Source of the DNA: Vespula vulgaris
Lineage: Eukaryota; Arthropoda; Insecta; Hymenoptera; Vespidae
NCBI RefSeq assembly: GCF_905475345.1
Contig: NC_066589.1
Span: 2,971,501 to 3,035,500 of the forward strand
Direction of reading: 5' to 3'
DNA: 64,000 bases
Each line of letters starts with the position of its first letter. Positions within the stretch are counted from its first letter, which is position 1. The notes below the pieces were generated by a model. The model did not search any database and was not told the origin of the DNA. It was given only the letters and a program-made list of their open reading frames with translations. Positions 37,718 to 49,589 of the stretch are shown here, piece after piece. Made by a program: the position numbers and the translations under genes.

Positions 37718-39576
37718 ATGAGTGATATAATTATATACTTATATTAACTATTTTCTACTACTTGCAGAGAATGCTTCCTGCAAGAACTGCGATGTTTATT
37801 TGTCGAAATTCGTGCGAATACTGTCGAAGTCGGTCCGCTTATATTATCGTCAGGAGTGGGAGAGTACCCCACTACACCATTTAATTCTGAAACAAGAAAT
37901 CGTATAGAATATTGAAAGAATGAGTGATATAATTATGTATTTACATTAACTCTTCTCTACTACTTGCAGAGAATGCTTCCTGCAAGAACTGCGATGTTTA
38001 TTTGTCGAAATTCGTGCGAATACTGTCGAAGTGGGTCCGCTTATATTATCGTCAGGACTGGGAGAGTACCCCACTACACCATTTAATTCTGAAACAAGAA
38101 ATCGTATAGAATATTGAAAGAATGAGTGATATAATTATATACTTATATTTACTCTTCTTTACTACTTGCAGAGAATGCGTACTACAACAACTGCGATGTG
38201 TATTCGTCGAAATTCGTAACAAGACTGTATCATTAACTGTCGAAGTCGGTCCGCTTATATTATCGTCAGGAGTGGGAGAGTACCCCACTACACCATTTAA
38301 TTCTGAAACAAGAAACCGTATAGAATATTGAAAGAATGAGTGATATAATTATATACTTATATTAACTCTTCTCTACTACTTGCAGAGAATGCTTCCTGCA
38401 AGAACTGCGATGTTTATTTGTCGAAATTCGTGCGAATACTGTCGAAGTCGGTCCGCTTATATTATCGTCAGGAGTGGGAGAGTACCCCACTACACCATTT
38501 AATTCTGAAACAAGAAATCGTATAGAATATTGAAAGAATGAGTGATATAATTATGTATTTACATTAACTCTTCTCTACTACTTGCAGAGAATGCTTCCTG
38601 CAAGAACTGCGATGTTTATTTGTCGAAATTCGTGCGAATACTGTCGAAGTCGGTCCGCTTATATTATCGTCAGGAGTGGGAGAGTACCCCACTACACCAT
38701 TTAATTCTGAAACAAGAAATCGTAAAGAATATTGAAAGAATGAGTGATATAATTATATACTTATATTAACTCTTCTCTACTACTTGCAGAGAATGCTTCC
38801 TGCAAGAACTGCGATGTTTATTTGTCGAAATTCGTGCGAATACTGTCGAAGTGGGTCCGCTTATATTATCGTCAGGAGTGGGAGAGTACCCCACTACACC
38901 ATTTAATTCTGAAACAAGAAATCGTATAGAATAATGAAAGAATGAGTGATATAATTATATACTTATATTTACTCTTCTTTACTACTTGCAGAGAATGCGT
39001 ACTACAACAACTGCGATGTGTATCCGTCGAAATTCGTAACAAGACTGTATCATTAACTGTCAAAGTCGGACCGCTTATACTATCGTCAGGACTGGGAGAG
39101 TACCCCACTATACCATTTAATTCTGAAACAAGAAATCGTATAGAATATTGAAAGAATGAGTGATATAATTATATACTTATATTAACTCTTCTTTACTACT
39201 TGCAGAGAATGCGTACTACAACAACTGCGATGTGTATTCGTTGAAATTCGTAACAAGACTGTATCATTAACTGTCGAAGTCGGTCCGCTTATATTATCGT
39301 CAGGAGTGGGAGAGTACCCCACTACACCATTTAATTCTGAAACAAGAAATCGTATAGAATATTGAAAGAATGAGTGATATAATTATGTATTTACATTAAC
39401 TCTTCTCTACTACTTGCAGAGAATGCTTCCTGCAAGAACTGCGATGTTTATTTGTCGGAATTCGTGCGAATACTGTCGAAGTCGGTCCGCTTATATTATC
39501 GTCTGGAGTGGGAGAGTACCCCACTACACCATTTAATTCTGAAACAAGAAATCGTATAGAATATTGAAAGAATGAG
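37718..39576 (+). repeat. 202/214-bp satellite array (nine units)
   Basis: ATGAGTGATATAATTAT starts at 37,718, 37,920, 38,122, 38,336, 38,538, 38,740, 38,942, 39,156 and 39,370, and the array breaks off five bases into a new unit at 39,576. The 214-bp form carries a 12-bp addition (ACAAGACTGTATCATTAACTG type) and GCGTACTACAACAAC; the 202-bp form carries GCTTCCTGCAAGAAC. The array abuts the inverted arm without any spacer. Confidence 0.93.
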
Positions 39577-39714
39577 CAACCTCCACGCGGTGGGATCTGG
39601 GTCGGTATTACTTGCGACCTATCAAAGTCTAATTACGAATTACCTAATTCCTATTATTATGATATTATTATTTTTGATAATACTGTACAAGTAATTCCGG
39701 GCGAATGGCTGCAT
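39577..39714 (-). repeat. S element, copy S9 (truncated, inner end of right arm)
   Basis: Minus-strand counterpart of S1. H1 GCAGC and both H2 strands (GGAATTACTTG, CAAGTAATACC) are present, but the element stops at GGAGGTTG, so the second strands of H1 and H3 are lost at the junction with the 202-bp array. Confidence 0.68.
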
Positions 39715-40671
39715 ATTTCAATGTGTTTCCAAAATATTTTCTATCTAATTGTAATTGGAGCAGTACAGGATCTTAAATGTTACATAATTGATTATGTTTC
39801 GGTAAATAGATATATGAAAATTTGAAAATAATTTTTTAGAGAAAAACATTGAAATGTTTTAACTTTTTTATTATTTTTTATTAATGCTTTTCATGTTAGA
39901 TGTTATATTTTCTATTCTACTTACGTTCACGATTATATGCGCATATTTAAAATTTAAAAATCTGTTTTTGAATACATATAAGAAACACCTAAATAAAGAG
40001 AGGAAGATAGCATAGATATAAGAGCCTTGAGTTCCCCCACCGGTTGCCAAATAATTCTTGGAAGTGAGTCTATGGCAAGCAACAAAAGAATAAACAATGG
40101 TACGTGATAATATTCTACTATATGTATATCTATATATATGTTTTTGTATACGCTGCTCTGTACGCAGTATTTAGGAAATACCAACAATAGCACGTGTAAA
40201 TAATCAAAGGACGACAAAGAGGACGACCTTCTTAGTTCATCTCTTCGCAGTTCTTGTTTGTACGAGCAGCCGTCAAGACGTGTTCAGACTTGTTCCTGCT
40301 TTATTAATTTTGGTTCGTATAATTTCTCATTTATATTATATATAATATTTCATAAGTTTGATTTAATTATTTATAATTTATTAATCTTATTTTATATTAT
40401 ATTAGACTTCAATATACACTATTATATGTTGAATATCCCGCTTACATGTGTGAAAAGATTCATATGTATAAATTTTCTAAATCTTTTTCTGCATTAATAA
40501 TCTTTTTAAATTTGGTCTATGTCTTATTCGTCGTATTTAACTAATCTTGAAAATAATTAATAACAATTATCCTATAGTTTCTATTACTTTGTTCTTTTTG
40601 TACAATGTATAGAAGTAATCTTTGAGAAAATTGAAGACGCAAGTCACATAATACATATATAAATTATATGG

Positions 40672-41883
40672 GATCTGTATGTACACTCATATATACACAT
40701 AATTATACATATAGATACAAAATTATATTCTCTATTAATAATAATTTGAATATTTTCAGGTTATTATTCGTCATATTGGTCAATGTAATATTCATCAGTT
40801 CATCTGGACGTCTACACATTTGGTAGCAGTTATCATATACTTCCTGCTGGTCTTTATATGTAATAACAAATAAGTTTCATAAGAAATTTTTATTTAATTT
40901 GAATTAATATAAACAATTCGATATTAATTCGAACAAACTATTTATTGTGTTATACGACTTCTTGTCTTCGATAGTAATCTTATTATAAGTTTCTATGCTC
41001 TGTTATATCCAGGACTTTTATTATATGATATTTTATGTTTTCTAAGAAATTTATATATGGATCTCCATACGCAGCTACCTCCTTGTGGTGGGATCCGGAA
41101 ATCGGTATTGCGAACGTTCGTATATTTTATATTATACAACGTACGCACTACCGGGCCAAAGGCTGACGTTCGGTGCATTAGAAAATAATTTTGATTGTAT
41201 TGTAATTTATTAGAGATTTTTTGAAACATATTTTACATTGAATTTAAAGAATATTAGGAAGCACCGAGAATAATAAAAATTTCATTATGGTATAATAAAA
41301 GTTAAAGTAGAATAAAATTTCAAGATACGTTTAATCGTTTAATTAATGTTGTAAATGTTATAATTTCAATTTTACTGCTCCTTGTCTAGTTTTAGTTTAA
41401 TGCTATATCTATTTTGATTTATAGATATCCATGCAATTAGTATACTTCTGTGAACATATCCCTATCGCGATTATATTTATTTTTAAACGATAGGTACAAC
41501 GTGAGTTTGGTCGTGTGCTTTTACTAATTCATTTACTTTAATATAGTTCACAAGTTTTGCAGTTACATCTTTCGAATATTATTATTTTTTTATTATTACT
41601 ACAGCATACAAAAGATGTAATATAAGTTCATAATTTTAGATCGTGTAATTTGAATAATACGATATATGATATTTAATATTTAATGTTTAATATGCAATAT
41701 TTAATACAATATAAATTGTAGAAGTAAACGCCACAGCTTGCTTTAATCATTTTTATTCAACAGGTCTTTAGTTGTAGATCGCGCGCAATGCGATCTTAGA
41801 GTCAGTGCTTGTGCGAGTTAGTTTGATTGTTTTGCAACCGAACAGGTTGCTTTCAAAATAAAGTAAAATAAAATCGCGAATTA
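40672..41883. repeat. Extra 1.2-kb segment in the right arm
   Basis: Flanks TATGG and GAGTCAGTG are directly joined in the left arm (at 3334/3335), so this is one clean insertion here or deletion there. It contains S10 and a second AGAGTCAGTG site at about 41,800. It is AT-rich, with no coding frame. Confidence 0.75.
41058..41168 (-). repeat. S element, copy S10
   Basis: Minus strand: H1 CAGC with GCTG; H2 GGTAGTGCG with CGCAATACC (changed together on both sides, one G-A mismatch); H3 GGATC with GATCC. It is the most diverged copy, yet all helices can still form. Confidence 0.62.
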
Positions 41884-42596
41884 GAGTCAGTGTTGTTCGC
41901 CGTTTAGAATTTCTCGGTAGCGTTAGTAAATCAAAAAACAAGAATTTATATTATATTCGTGTTAAAATTATATGTTCGACGAGTTGTTAGAATCATTAAC
42001 ACATTTTCGGCCGATTCGGGAGAAGAGGATTGCGTTGCGATAAATATTGTAATGGTCGAAAGTGTGAATTTAAAAATTCATCCTCTTCATCTTTACCGAC
42101 GATTGTAAAGCTTCGTCTGGATAAAATTACCTGTAAGTATATTTCTTTCTTCCAATCGTAACTTTTCTCGTTCAACGTTTAAACCATTTTTTTTTTTAAT
42201 CATTTTCTTTCATTCGCAAATATATTTGTTCGTATGCAACATATAATTAATCCTTTTTTGTACCTTTTTGTATTACAGATTCGTCAATTCATCGATTCAT
42301 GAATTCATTGATTCAACGATTCAACGAAAATTTCAACTTCACGACATCATTCAACCTCCTACGAGGGGGACGAGTGTTTTGGAGCCATCGCAGAACTTCT
42401 TAAGTAGTGAGTGAAAAATTTAAAGTTCCTCCGGTGCCCATCATGCCGAGGATGAAAGGTCCTTATCGGCACGGGTTACTGGTTGTATTCGCAGACGTCC
42501 TATGTCCGAAACGAGCAAAAGTGTCCGTGATTAAAATCTTTGATTTTATTCACGAGTGGTTCCCTATACGTGTAGTTAGATATTTTCTTGTGAATA

Positions 42597-42599
<3 letters not shown>

Positions 42600-42659
<60 letters not shown>
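42600..42659 (+). repeat. (ATT)n microsatellite
   Basis: About 20 uninterrupted ATT units. Confidence 0.97.
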
Positions 42660-42664
<5 letters not shown>

Positions 42665-45519
42665 GCTCAGGCCAGGGTCTTCTTGTTTCAAAATCGTTTA
42701 ATTTACAGTGCTGTTTATTAGCACTTTTTCTCTCTTCGTTTTTGCTCGCGATATTAGTAATGAAATCGGGCATTCATTTACCCGATTTCGTATAAAGCAT
42801 ATAACGTGGTTTACGCTACATGCATTGCTTCGTACTTAGTCCATTTAATCGCGATTTACTTCGATAATTCGAAATATCGATTTATCAACAAATAAGCAAG
42901 AAGACAAACCCCTCCGCGACGGATAGATTCTGGCAGTTAAGTGGTGGATTATAATCCCGTTCTTTCATTAGAACAGCCATTTAATGAAAGGGGTCGTCCG
43001 AGGTTTTTTATTAGAATTATATATTTTTTAATAATGAAATTTCATAACTGCATAATGCGTATGCATATATATTAGCTATGTGCATATTTCATCCATCCAT
43101 GTCAACGACTGCCTACCGCGGGTCGCTCAAAGGCTCTTAAGCGGTGCATACAGGTGGGGTTGCAAAACTATATTTGCAACTTATTATTTTTTTACCACTT
43201 TTAGTGGTAAAACCCATATGTGGTGGTCACACTCATATGTGGTGACCGCCTACCATCATCCATCCTTGCTTGAGCTCTTGCTAATAAGACGTGCAAAGAG
43301 ACTCTAGAGTCACAGTCCGCTTAAATTTTATATATATATATATATTTTTATATATTTTTTTATATATTTTCTAATATATATTATAAATTAATCATTTTTA
43401 GCTCAGGATTTTCAGCACTAATATACTAATACCCGTTTCTCCCCCATGCTTTCTGCGTTCTCATCTATGCGTTTAACCCAGGTGTTACTCGTGTGGGTGA
43501 GAAACAGTCAGTGTGGATTTAGTTTTAAGGTTTCCTCTTTAGCGGCTGTCATTGTGCTGGTGATTGCACGGTGTACCTTGCACTTGTATGTGCGTTTTAG
43601 GAAGTGCATTGTACATCGTTTCGCGATATCTTTTAAATAGATATATTATATATCTAATATATAATTATATCAATATCGATTTGCATAATAGTTACCACAT
43701 TCTTGTGGAAAATTTTAAATACTCGTATATATTACTAGTATCTATATGTATACTAGTATATACTAGTATCTTTGCTTTAGTCATATATGCAATAATCATT
43801 AGCCTTGGCAGTCGATTTCAGCAAATGGTACGTACTCCTAAATATATTAGAAAAAATACGTGGTTGAACTAGGGTGTCGGAGGTGCCCCGGGGCATGCTC
43901 TCTAGTGTAGGCTTTTGCACCCTGGTGGAGTGTGAGAGAACCGTGGAGTGTATGTGTTGGTGTGAATGTTTGCACTTTTTAAATATAGGTCATAGGCAGG
44001 CAGGTAGCATACTTTTCTGATTGAATGTGTCAATTAATTTTAAGTAGGTAGGGACCGGGTAAGGATGCGATTCCCACTCAGGAGTGGGAAGTCCTTTCTC
44101 CGGGGATTTGTGAAGTTTCAGCAAATTTAACGATCTTTCAGCATAGCTGAACTTTATCTTTTCATCTTTTTCTTTTAATTTTTTTTTCTTACATCTTTTG
44201 CTGACACTTTCCATGCGCAATGAATCAGTATCAAACAGTTCAAAAAACTTTGCACCAAATGAGAACATCAGATACATCCCATATCTTTTGAACTTAGCAA
44301 AGGATTTTGAATTTGTTCGATACTTAGTTTTAAATTAATTCTTGCACTTCGCGATTCTTAAGATATTTACTATCTATATATTTCTTATTTAGAAATAGAA
44401 TATATCTGCATAAGTAAAATGGAAGTATTACAATTCTTGTGATCTTGACATTTTACCGAAACTATATTCATCTTTTAAGTGCAACGAGTTAATATTAGTT
44501 TGTAATAGGTTCATCGAATAGAACGAATATTATGTCTGCTGGAGCATTCGATTAAATGTGCCTGTGTTATTGTGTACGGTTGGTGGATTCTTTGAGTCCA
44601 TTGACTGTCCACAGGCTAGGATAGCTTTACGGGTTAATTGAAATATTTCTACAGGAATCTTTTATCTTTATTTTTATTTTTTTTTTAATTAAATAAATAG
44701 ATAAATAAACAAATAAAGATCATTAGAAAATCGAGACGCACCTAGGCAGAGTAGAAAACGCAGTTGAGAATACGTATTGGGACTTGTCAGTGCCGTTTGG
44801 GGTGATTCATTCGCGAATTTTGCCATACTTCAGTGGTTATACTATTTAGAAGAAATCGATACTTTACGTCGCAAGCGCTTACTGCTCGTTAGGTTAAGAA
44901 AAAAAAAGAAAAAAGAAAAAGAGAAAACAAGACAAACCTGCGTGCGAAAATGTGTTTTCACTTCCCAACCCCTTAGCTTGAGATCATTGCGTCTCGTTTA
45001 ATGCGTGCGTTTACACGAGTGGTTTGAGTCTTATTGCGTAAAGTGAGATCAGGTCGGGATTAGGTCGGTTTAGCTTAGGGACGATTTCGTTCTTATAGTA
45101 ATAACCACTGCAGTATGTCCATCTTTGTGGGTGCGTTGCTTCGAACGGTAGGGCGTTTTTTGATGCGTAAACTTAGCTTGCGTCGCACGTAAGGAATGCT
45201 CCAATGCAGTGGTTAGGGCACGAAGCAAGAAGTGGCTATGTGCTGAAGAGGCCCCCACATATTGTGGCTCAAGAGGGCAACTATCGACTACAAGTCATTT
45301 TTCAAAGGTGATCGGTATGTCGAACCCTTCGTTAATGGCTTGTGGTCTTATCAAAAACACTTTTACCCTTTACCACGTTGACACTTATGCTCGTAGTAGT
45401 TTGTTCCTGGATGGAGATGATGGACTATTCCATCTCCTTGCTACAGTGTTCCGCACTCGCGTTCGTGAAAATGTGTTTTTTTTTTTAATTTTTTTTATTA
45501 GAGTCAAGCTTTTGCAGTT

Positions 45520-45890
45520 AGTTATTAATTAATAGAGTCATTGCAATTTTTTCTTAAAGTAAAGTCAAGTCATTGTATTTTTTAAAAGTAGAGTCAGTTT
45601 TTTATTTCAGAATAGAGTCAAGCCCTTTGCATTTTCTGTTTTTATTTTTATTTTTTTTTCCTAATTAAAGTCAAGCCCTCCCTATTTTCATTTTAAATTA
45701 AAGTCGAGCCCTTGCATTTTTCTTTTTAAATTAAAGTCAAGTCCTTGCATTTTTCTTCTTAAATTAAAGTCGAGTCCTTGCATTTTTTCTTTTTAAATTA
45801 AAGTCGAGTGCATTTTGCATTTTAAAGTTTTAAAGTAGAGTCTTTTCTTGAAGTAGATTTTTAGTTACAAATATAGAGTCACGCTCGTTA
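45520..45890 (+). repeat. Degenerate 35-45-bp tandem repeat with AAAGTCAAGTCC
   Basis: About ten units of the form TTAAAGTCAAGTCCTTGC followed by a T-rich run, with AGAGTCA variants at both ends. The related GACTCGACTTTAA words at 24,620 and 24,700 are its inverted counterparts. Confidence 0.72.
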
Positions 45891-45899
45891 AATATTGTG

Positions 45900-46150
45900 T
45901 GGACGTCCGTGGCCTGCAGCAGCATTGCACTCAGGAGTGCATTTGGATACCCAAGCATGTTGATTTTTAATTCAGAATAATCATATTTTAATCATATTTT
46001 TTCATGTTCATAATTTCATAATGTGTATGTATATATACGAGATATATGCATATTTCAATGTCAACACAGCTCTACCACGAGTTGCAAAATGACTCTTATG
46101 TGGTAATCATTATCGTTATCATCCATATCTTCACCCTCATTATCTTTTTG
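45900..46150 (+). repeat. Right inverted arm, outer part
   Basis: Counterpart of 2,530-2,800 in opposite orientation (GACGTCCGTGGCCTGCA, then the GCACTCAGGAGTGC palindrome at 45,927, then the ATGTGGTAATC block). Confidence 0.65.
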
Positions 46151-46259
46151 CAATCTGATTCTGATTATTCTGATTAATCTGATTAATCTGATTATTCTGA
46201 TTATTCTGTTTATTTTGGTTATTCTGATTAAAAATCTACAAGACTTGATGACAAATCAA

Positions 46260-47090
46260 AATGCCTGCATTCAGGAATGCAGATGAATATATATATATTG
46301 GCAGCCAGCACTCAGGAGTGCATATTAAAATATGTCAAGGGTATATATTTTTATTCCAAAATTATCAACAAATGAATATGAGATGAACGACTTAATAATT
46401 ATATATGAAAGAGAGAGAAAGAGAGGGAGAGAGGAGAAGGAGAGAGAAAAAGGGAGTATTTTTATTATATATATGAAAGTTTCATAAGAAAATATAATAA
46501 ATGATACAAAAATTATTAATAAATGTTTATACATATTTGAAGGAAATATAAATATTTTTTGGAATAAAAAGATATACGTCTTGGTATATAAATGAAACGA
46601 ATAAATTGGCTTGTCTGCACTCAGGAGTGCATATGAAAGGTTCACTGTAAGTACATGATTGCATTCAGGAATGCAAATGAACATATAGTAAGGATATATA
46701 TTTCACATTTGGAATGATCAAAGATGAATGAATGCGCTAATAAGGATACTAAACGAAGAAATATATAAAATACGTCGATCTCTGGTGATATATTTTTTTT
46801 CAATATATTACACTTATTTAACAATAAATAAATGAAATTTTGTTTTATTCCATATATAATAAATGAATAATTATTAAATGGTGCAAATGAATTAAAAGGA
46901 AATTTGGATCATTTTGATAAGAGATATATATAAACCTTGCTAGATGAATAAAGCGACATAAATGGCAGCCAGCACTCAGGAGTGCATATTAAAATATATC
47001 AAGAGTATACATATTTATTCCAAAATTATCAACAAATAAATATGAGATGAAAGATTTAATAAATATATATATGAGAGAGAGAAAGAGGGA

Positions 47091-47151
<61 letters not shown>

Positions 47152-48060
47152 TGTATATATATGAAAGTTTTATGAGAAATATTAACAAGATTATTAATGA
47201 ATGATACAAAGATTATTAATAAATATTTATACGTATTTAAGAAAAGTACGAATATTTTTTGGAATAAAAATGCATAAGCCTTGGTATATAAATGAAGCGA
47301 TTGAAATGGCTTGCCTGCACTCAGGAGTGCATATGATAAGTTACAGTAAGTACATGCCTGCATTCAGGAATGCAGATGAACATATAGTAAGGATATACAT
47401 TTCTTGCTTTAAATGATCAAGATGAAAATGCAATTATAAAGGTATGTAATAAATAAATATTTAAATATTCTAGTCTTGTTATTTTTTTAAAGAAATAATA
47501 TTTATTTAATAATAAATAAAGATTATTTCATACTCATTGTAATATAATAATATATTTATATTTAAACAGAGTGCAAGTGAATGAAAGAAAAATTTGAATC
47601 ATTTTAAATTAGAAATGTATAAATCTTGCTAAGCGAGCGATATGATACAAGAGTAACAGCCTTGCACTCAGGAGTGCATAAAATATGTCAAGGGTATACA
47701 TTTTTATTCCGAAATTATCAATAAGTGAATATAAAGTGACAGAATTAATAAGTATATATATGAGAGAGAAAGAGAAGAGAGAAAGAGAGAGAGAGAGAAA
47801 GAGGGAGTATTTTTATTATATATATGAAAGTTTCATAAACAATATTAAGAAGGTATAATAAATAATATAAAGATTATTCATATTTGAGAAAAATACAATT
47901 GTTTTACGGAATAAAAATATATAAGTCTTGGTATATAAACGAAATAAATGAAAAGGCTGACGCACACTCAGGAGTGTGAGCGAAAATAGTTCAGGGACAG
48001 GTTTGCATTCAGGAATGCACCTGGGATACTCAAGCACGTAGATTTTTATTTCAGGATAAT
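46260..48060 (+). repeat. 680-bp tandem repeat, three diverged units, with paired palindromes
   Basis: Units start near 46,297, 46,961 and 47,655. Each has a GCACTCAGGAGTGC palindrome, about 300 bp of AT-rich sequence with a GA-rich patch (TATATGAGAGAGA), a second such palindrome, and about 45 bp later GCATTCAGGAATGC. Palindromes are at 46,266, 46,308, 46,617, 46,661, 46,972, 47,317, 47,360, 47,664, 47,963 (CACACTCAGGAGTGTG) and 48,005. Frames in this stretch are AT-rich noise. Confidence 0.82.
47092..47148 (+). repeat. (AT)n microsatellite
   Basis: Uninterrupted AT run inside the second 680-bp unit. Confidence 0.97.
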
Positions 48061-49589
48061 TTAAAATTTTTTATATGATTATTAGTAAATCAATAATTTT
48101 TTTTTATATATATTCTTTTTCTTTTTTATATATATTCACTTTTGATGATTATATGTATACTTTATCCAATGCCAACATAGTCTTATCACAAGTTGTAGGA
48201 TGGCTCATTTATTGTAAGAGTCATTTTATGACTTGTATGAATATAATCATCATCTTATATAGATTCTAATTATTCTGATTAAAAATCTATAAGACTTGAT
48301 GAACTTAGGAAAGTCAGATTTTGTTAAAGCAAGCAGTGGCAATAAAATAAATTCATAAAATATATTTTTAACGATAATATACAAGGATATATAACTATTT
48401 TGTCTTTAATATATATAATATTTTTGTATTTAATCTTATTTTTCTCTTTCAGATTTCATATTTCATTACTGTTTCATATACATATACAAAGTACATGATT
48501 CTACAATTGTGAAATTGTATTATTATATTTTTTAAATTTTAGTAAATAGTAATAAATAAAAAAGTGTCATATATGTACGATGTAATGTATACATCTGACA
48601 TTTGATGTAACTGCGTACTTCGCGTTAGTATGAACGTAATAATATAATATATATGTAATCTATCGATTAATTATAGATCTAATCTCGTTATGGATATGTT
48701 TATGGGGGTATACAAAATTGTGTATGCATTTTGTAATGCGACACAAGGTACAATATATTTTTGTTCTTTTTTTTTTTTTTGTTAACGCGACTTAATTTTT
48801 AAATATTGTGAAATATTCATAATTCGTTTTCCTTTTTTTATAACGTGTCTTGATTAATTTATAATATGTATTTGTAATTTTATTAAACAATTGAGAATTT
48901 ATTATGTAAGTTTCTTCTTATATATATTCTTATATACTTCTACATATATATATATATATTTCTATACATTTGTATATAAAATCCACCTGTAATTTCGTAT
49001 TTTTATTTAAATGTAAAAGCTGCTCTCTAATGCATCGAGAAATCGATATATTTAATGCCATTTTTGCCATTTTAATGTTTTTTTTTCTTCTATTTCAATA
49101 TTACAATGTATGATTAAATATACAAAATTTTTGTTTTATTAAATTTTCAAAATTATAAAAATCTTTGCTTTTGGATTGCGATAGATATAATTTTTTCTTT
49201 CCACACATGCCCTTTTATATAGTTTTTTTGTTACAGAGAAGTGTCATTTCACGGTTAAATATTGCAAAGCATCTTAAAGAATATATTGAAGAATTGAAAT
49301 CATAATAAATAAAAATCAATGGAGGGTGAATTATTTGCAATTATTCTTTTTTATTCAATTAAAATATTAAAAAAAAATTCTTAACCGATCTAAACAGCGT
49401 CAATTTCTGTTTCAGTAAATATCATCTAAATTGGCAATATTCGATTCAAGTCTTCGTTGGTTGTTCTTTTCTTCGTTGGTGTGTGAGATGTGTGCATACG
49501 TGTGTGCGTGTAAAATAATTCTTGTTTTAATATATGTGTTGTTTTCAGAAAGTAATAAAATTATAAATTTCTTATGACCACAGGATGTT
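48061..49589. other. AT-rich region, no gene recognised
   Basis: At 48,690-48,745 a short ATG-initiated frame ends at a CAAG/GTACAA donor-like site. At 49,248 a TTTTTTTGTTACAG acceptor-like site is followed by a 22-codon frame with tandem stops and AATAAA. These could be small exons of an unknown plus-strand transcript, but the two do not join into a long frame. Confidence 0.3.

Larger units (their letters stand above)
39577..42150 (+). repeat. Right inverted arm, inner part
   Basis: Reverse-complement counterpart of 3065-4460. It begins inside an S element (S9, whose 3' end is cut off by the satellite), runs through the shared blocks, and contains 1,212 bp (40,672-41,883) absent from the left arm. 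Homology resumes at GAGTCAGTGTTGTTCGCC and ends after the GTAAGTATATTTCTTT donor-like site. Confidence 0.86.
42151..45899 (+). repeat. Right-arm interior with diverged shared blocks, no gene recognised
   Basis: Besides the blocks shared with 24.4-26.2 kb, 43,030-43,260 resembles 46,010-46,110 (GCATAATGCGTATGCATATATA, TGTCAAC, TATGTGGT words). A perfect 20-bp palindrome with a CACTCAGGAGTG core sits at 44,071-44,090. A splice-acceptor-like TTGTATTACAG precedes 42,284. Open frames are short and lack splice or family support. Confidence 0.5.

Noticed and set aside
26331..39576. CRISPR array
   Set aside because: Units are long, contiguous and nearly identical, with no unique spacers. The genome is eukaryotic.
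5390..39576. Telomere-associated repeat block
   Set aside because: No TTAGG-type array was found, and unique genes lie on both sides within 10-15 kb.
43990..44277. 95-codon minus-strand frame with a lysine-rich middle
   Set aside because: It begins in a possible sequence-specific context but has no recognised family, no splice support, and contains a palindrome shared with nearby non-coding repeats. It might be a transposon remnant.
2530..46150. LTR retrotransposon, Helitron or other autonomous transposon
   Set aside because: No reverse transcriptase, integrase, transposase, Rep or helicase motif was seen in any frame, and no direct terminal repeats frame the complex.
46325..48037. Frames of 60-124 codons in the 680-bp repeats
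   Set aside because: They cross microsatellites and are built of Ile/Tyr/Phe codons from AT-rich sequence, and corresponding units break them.
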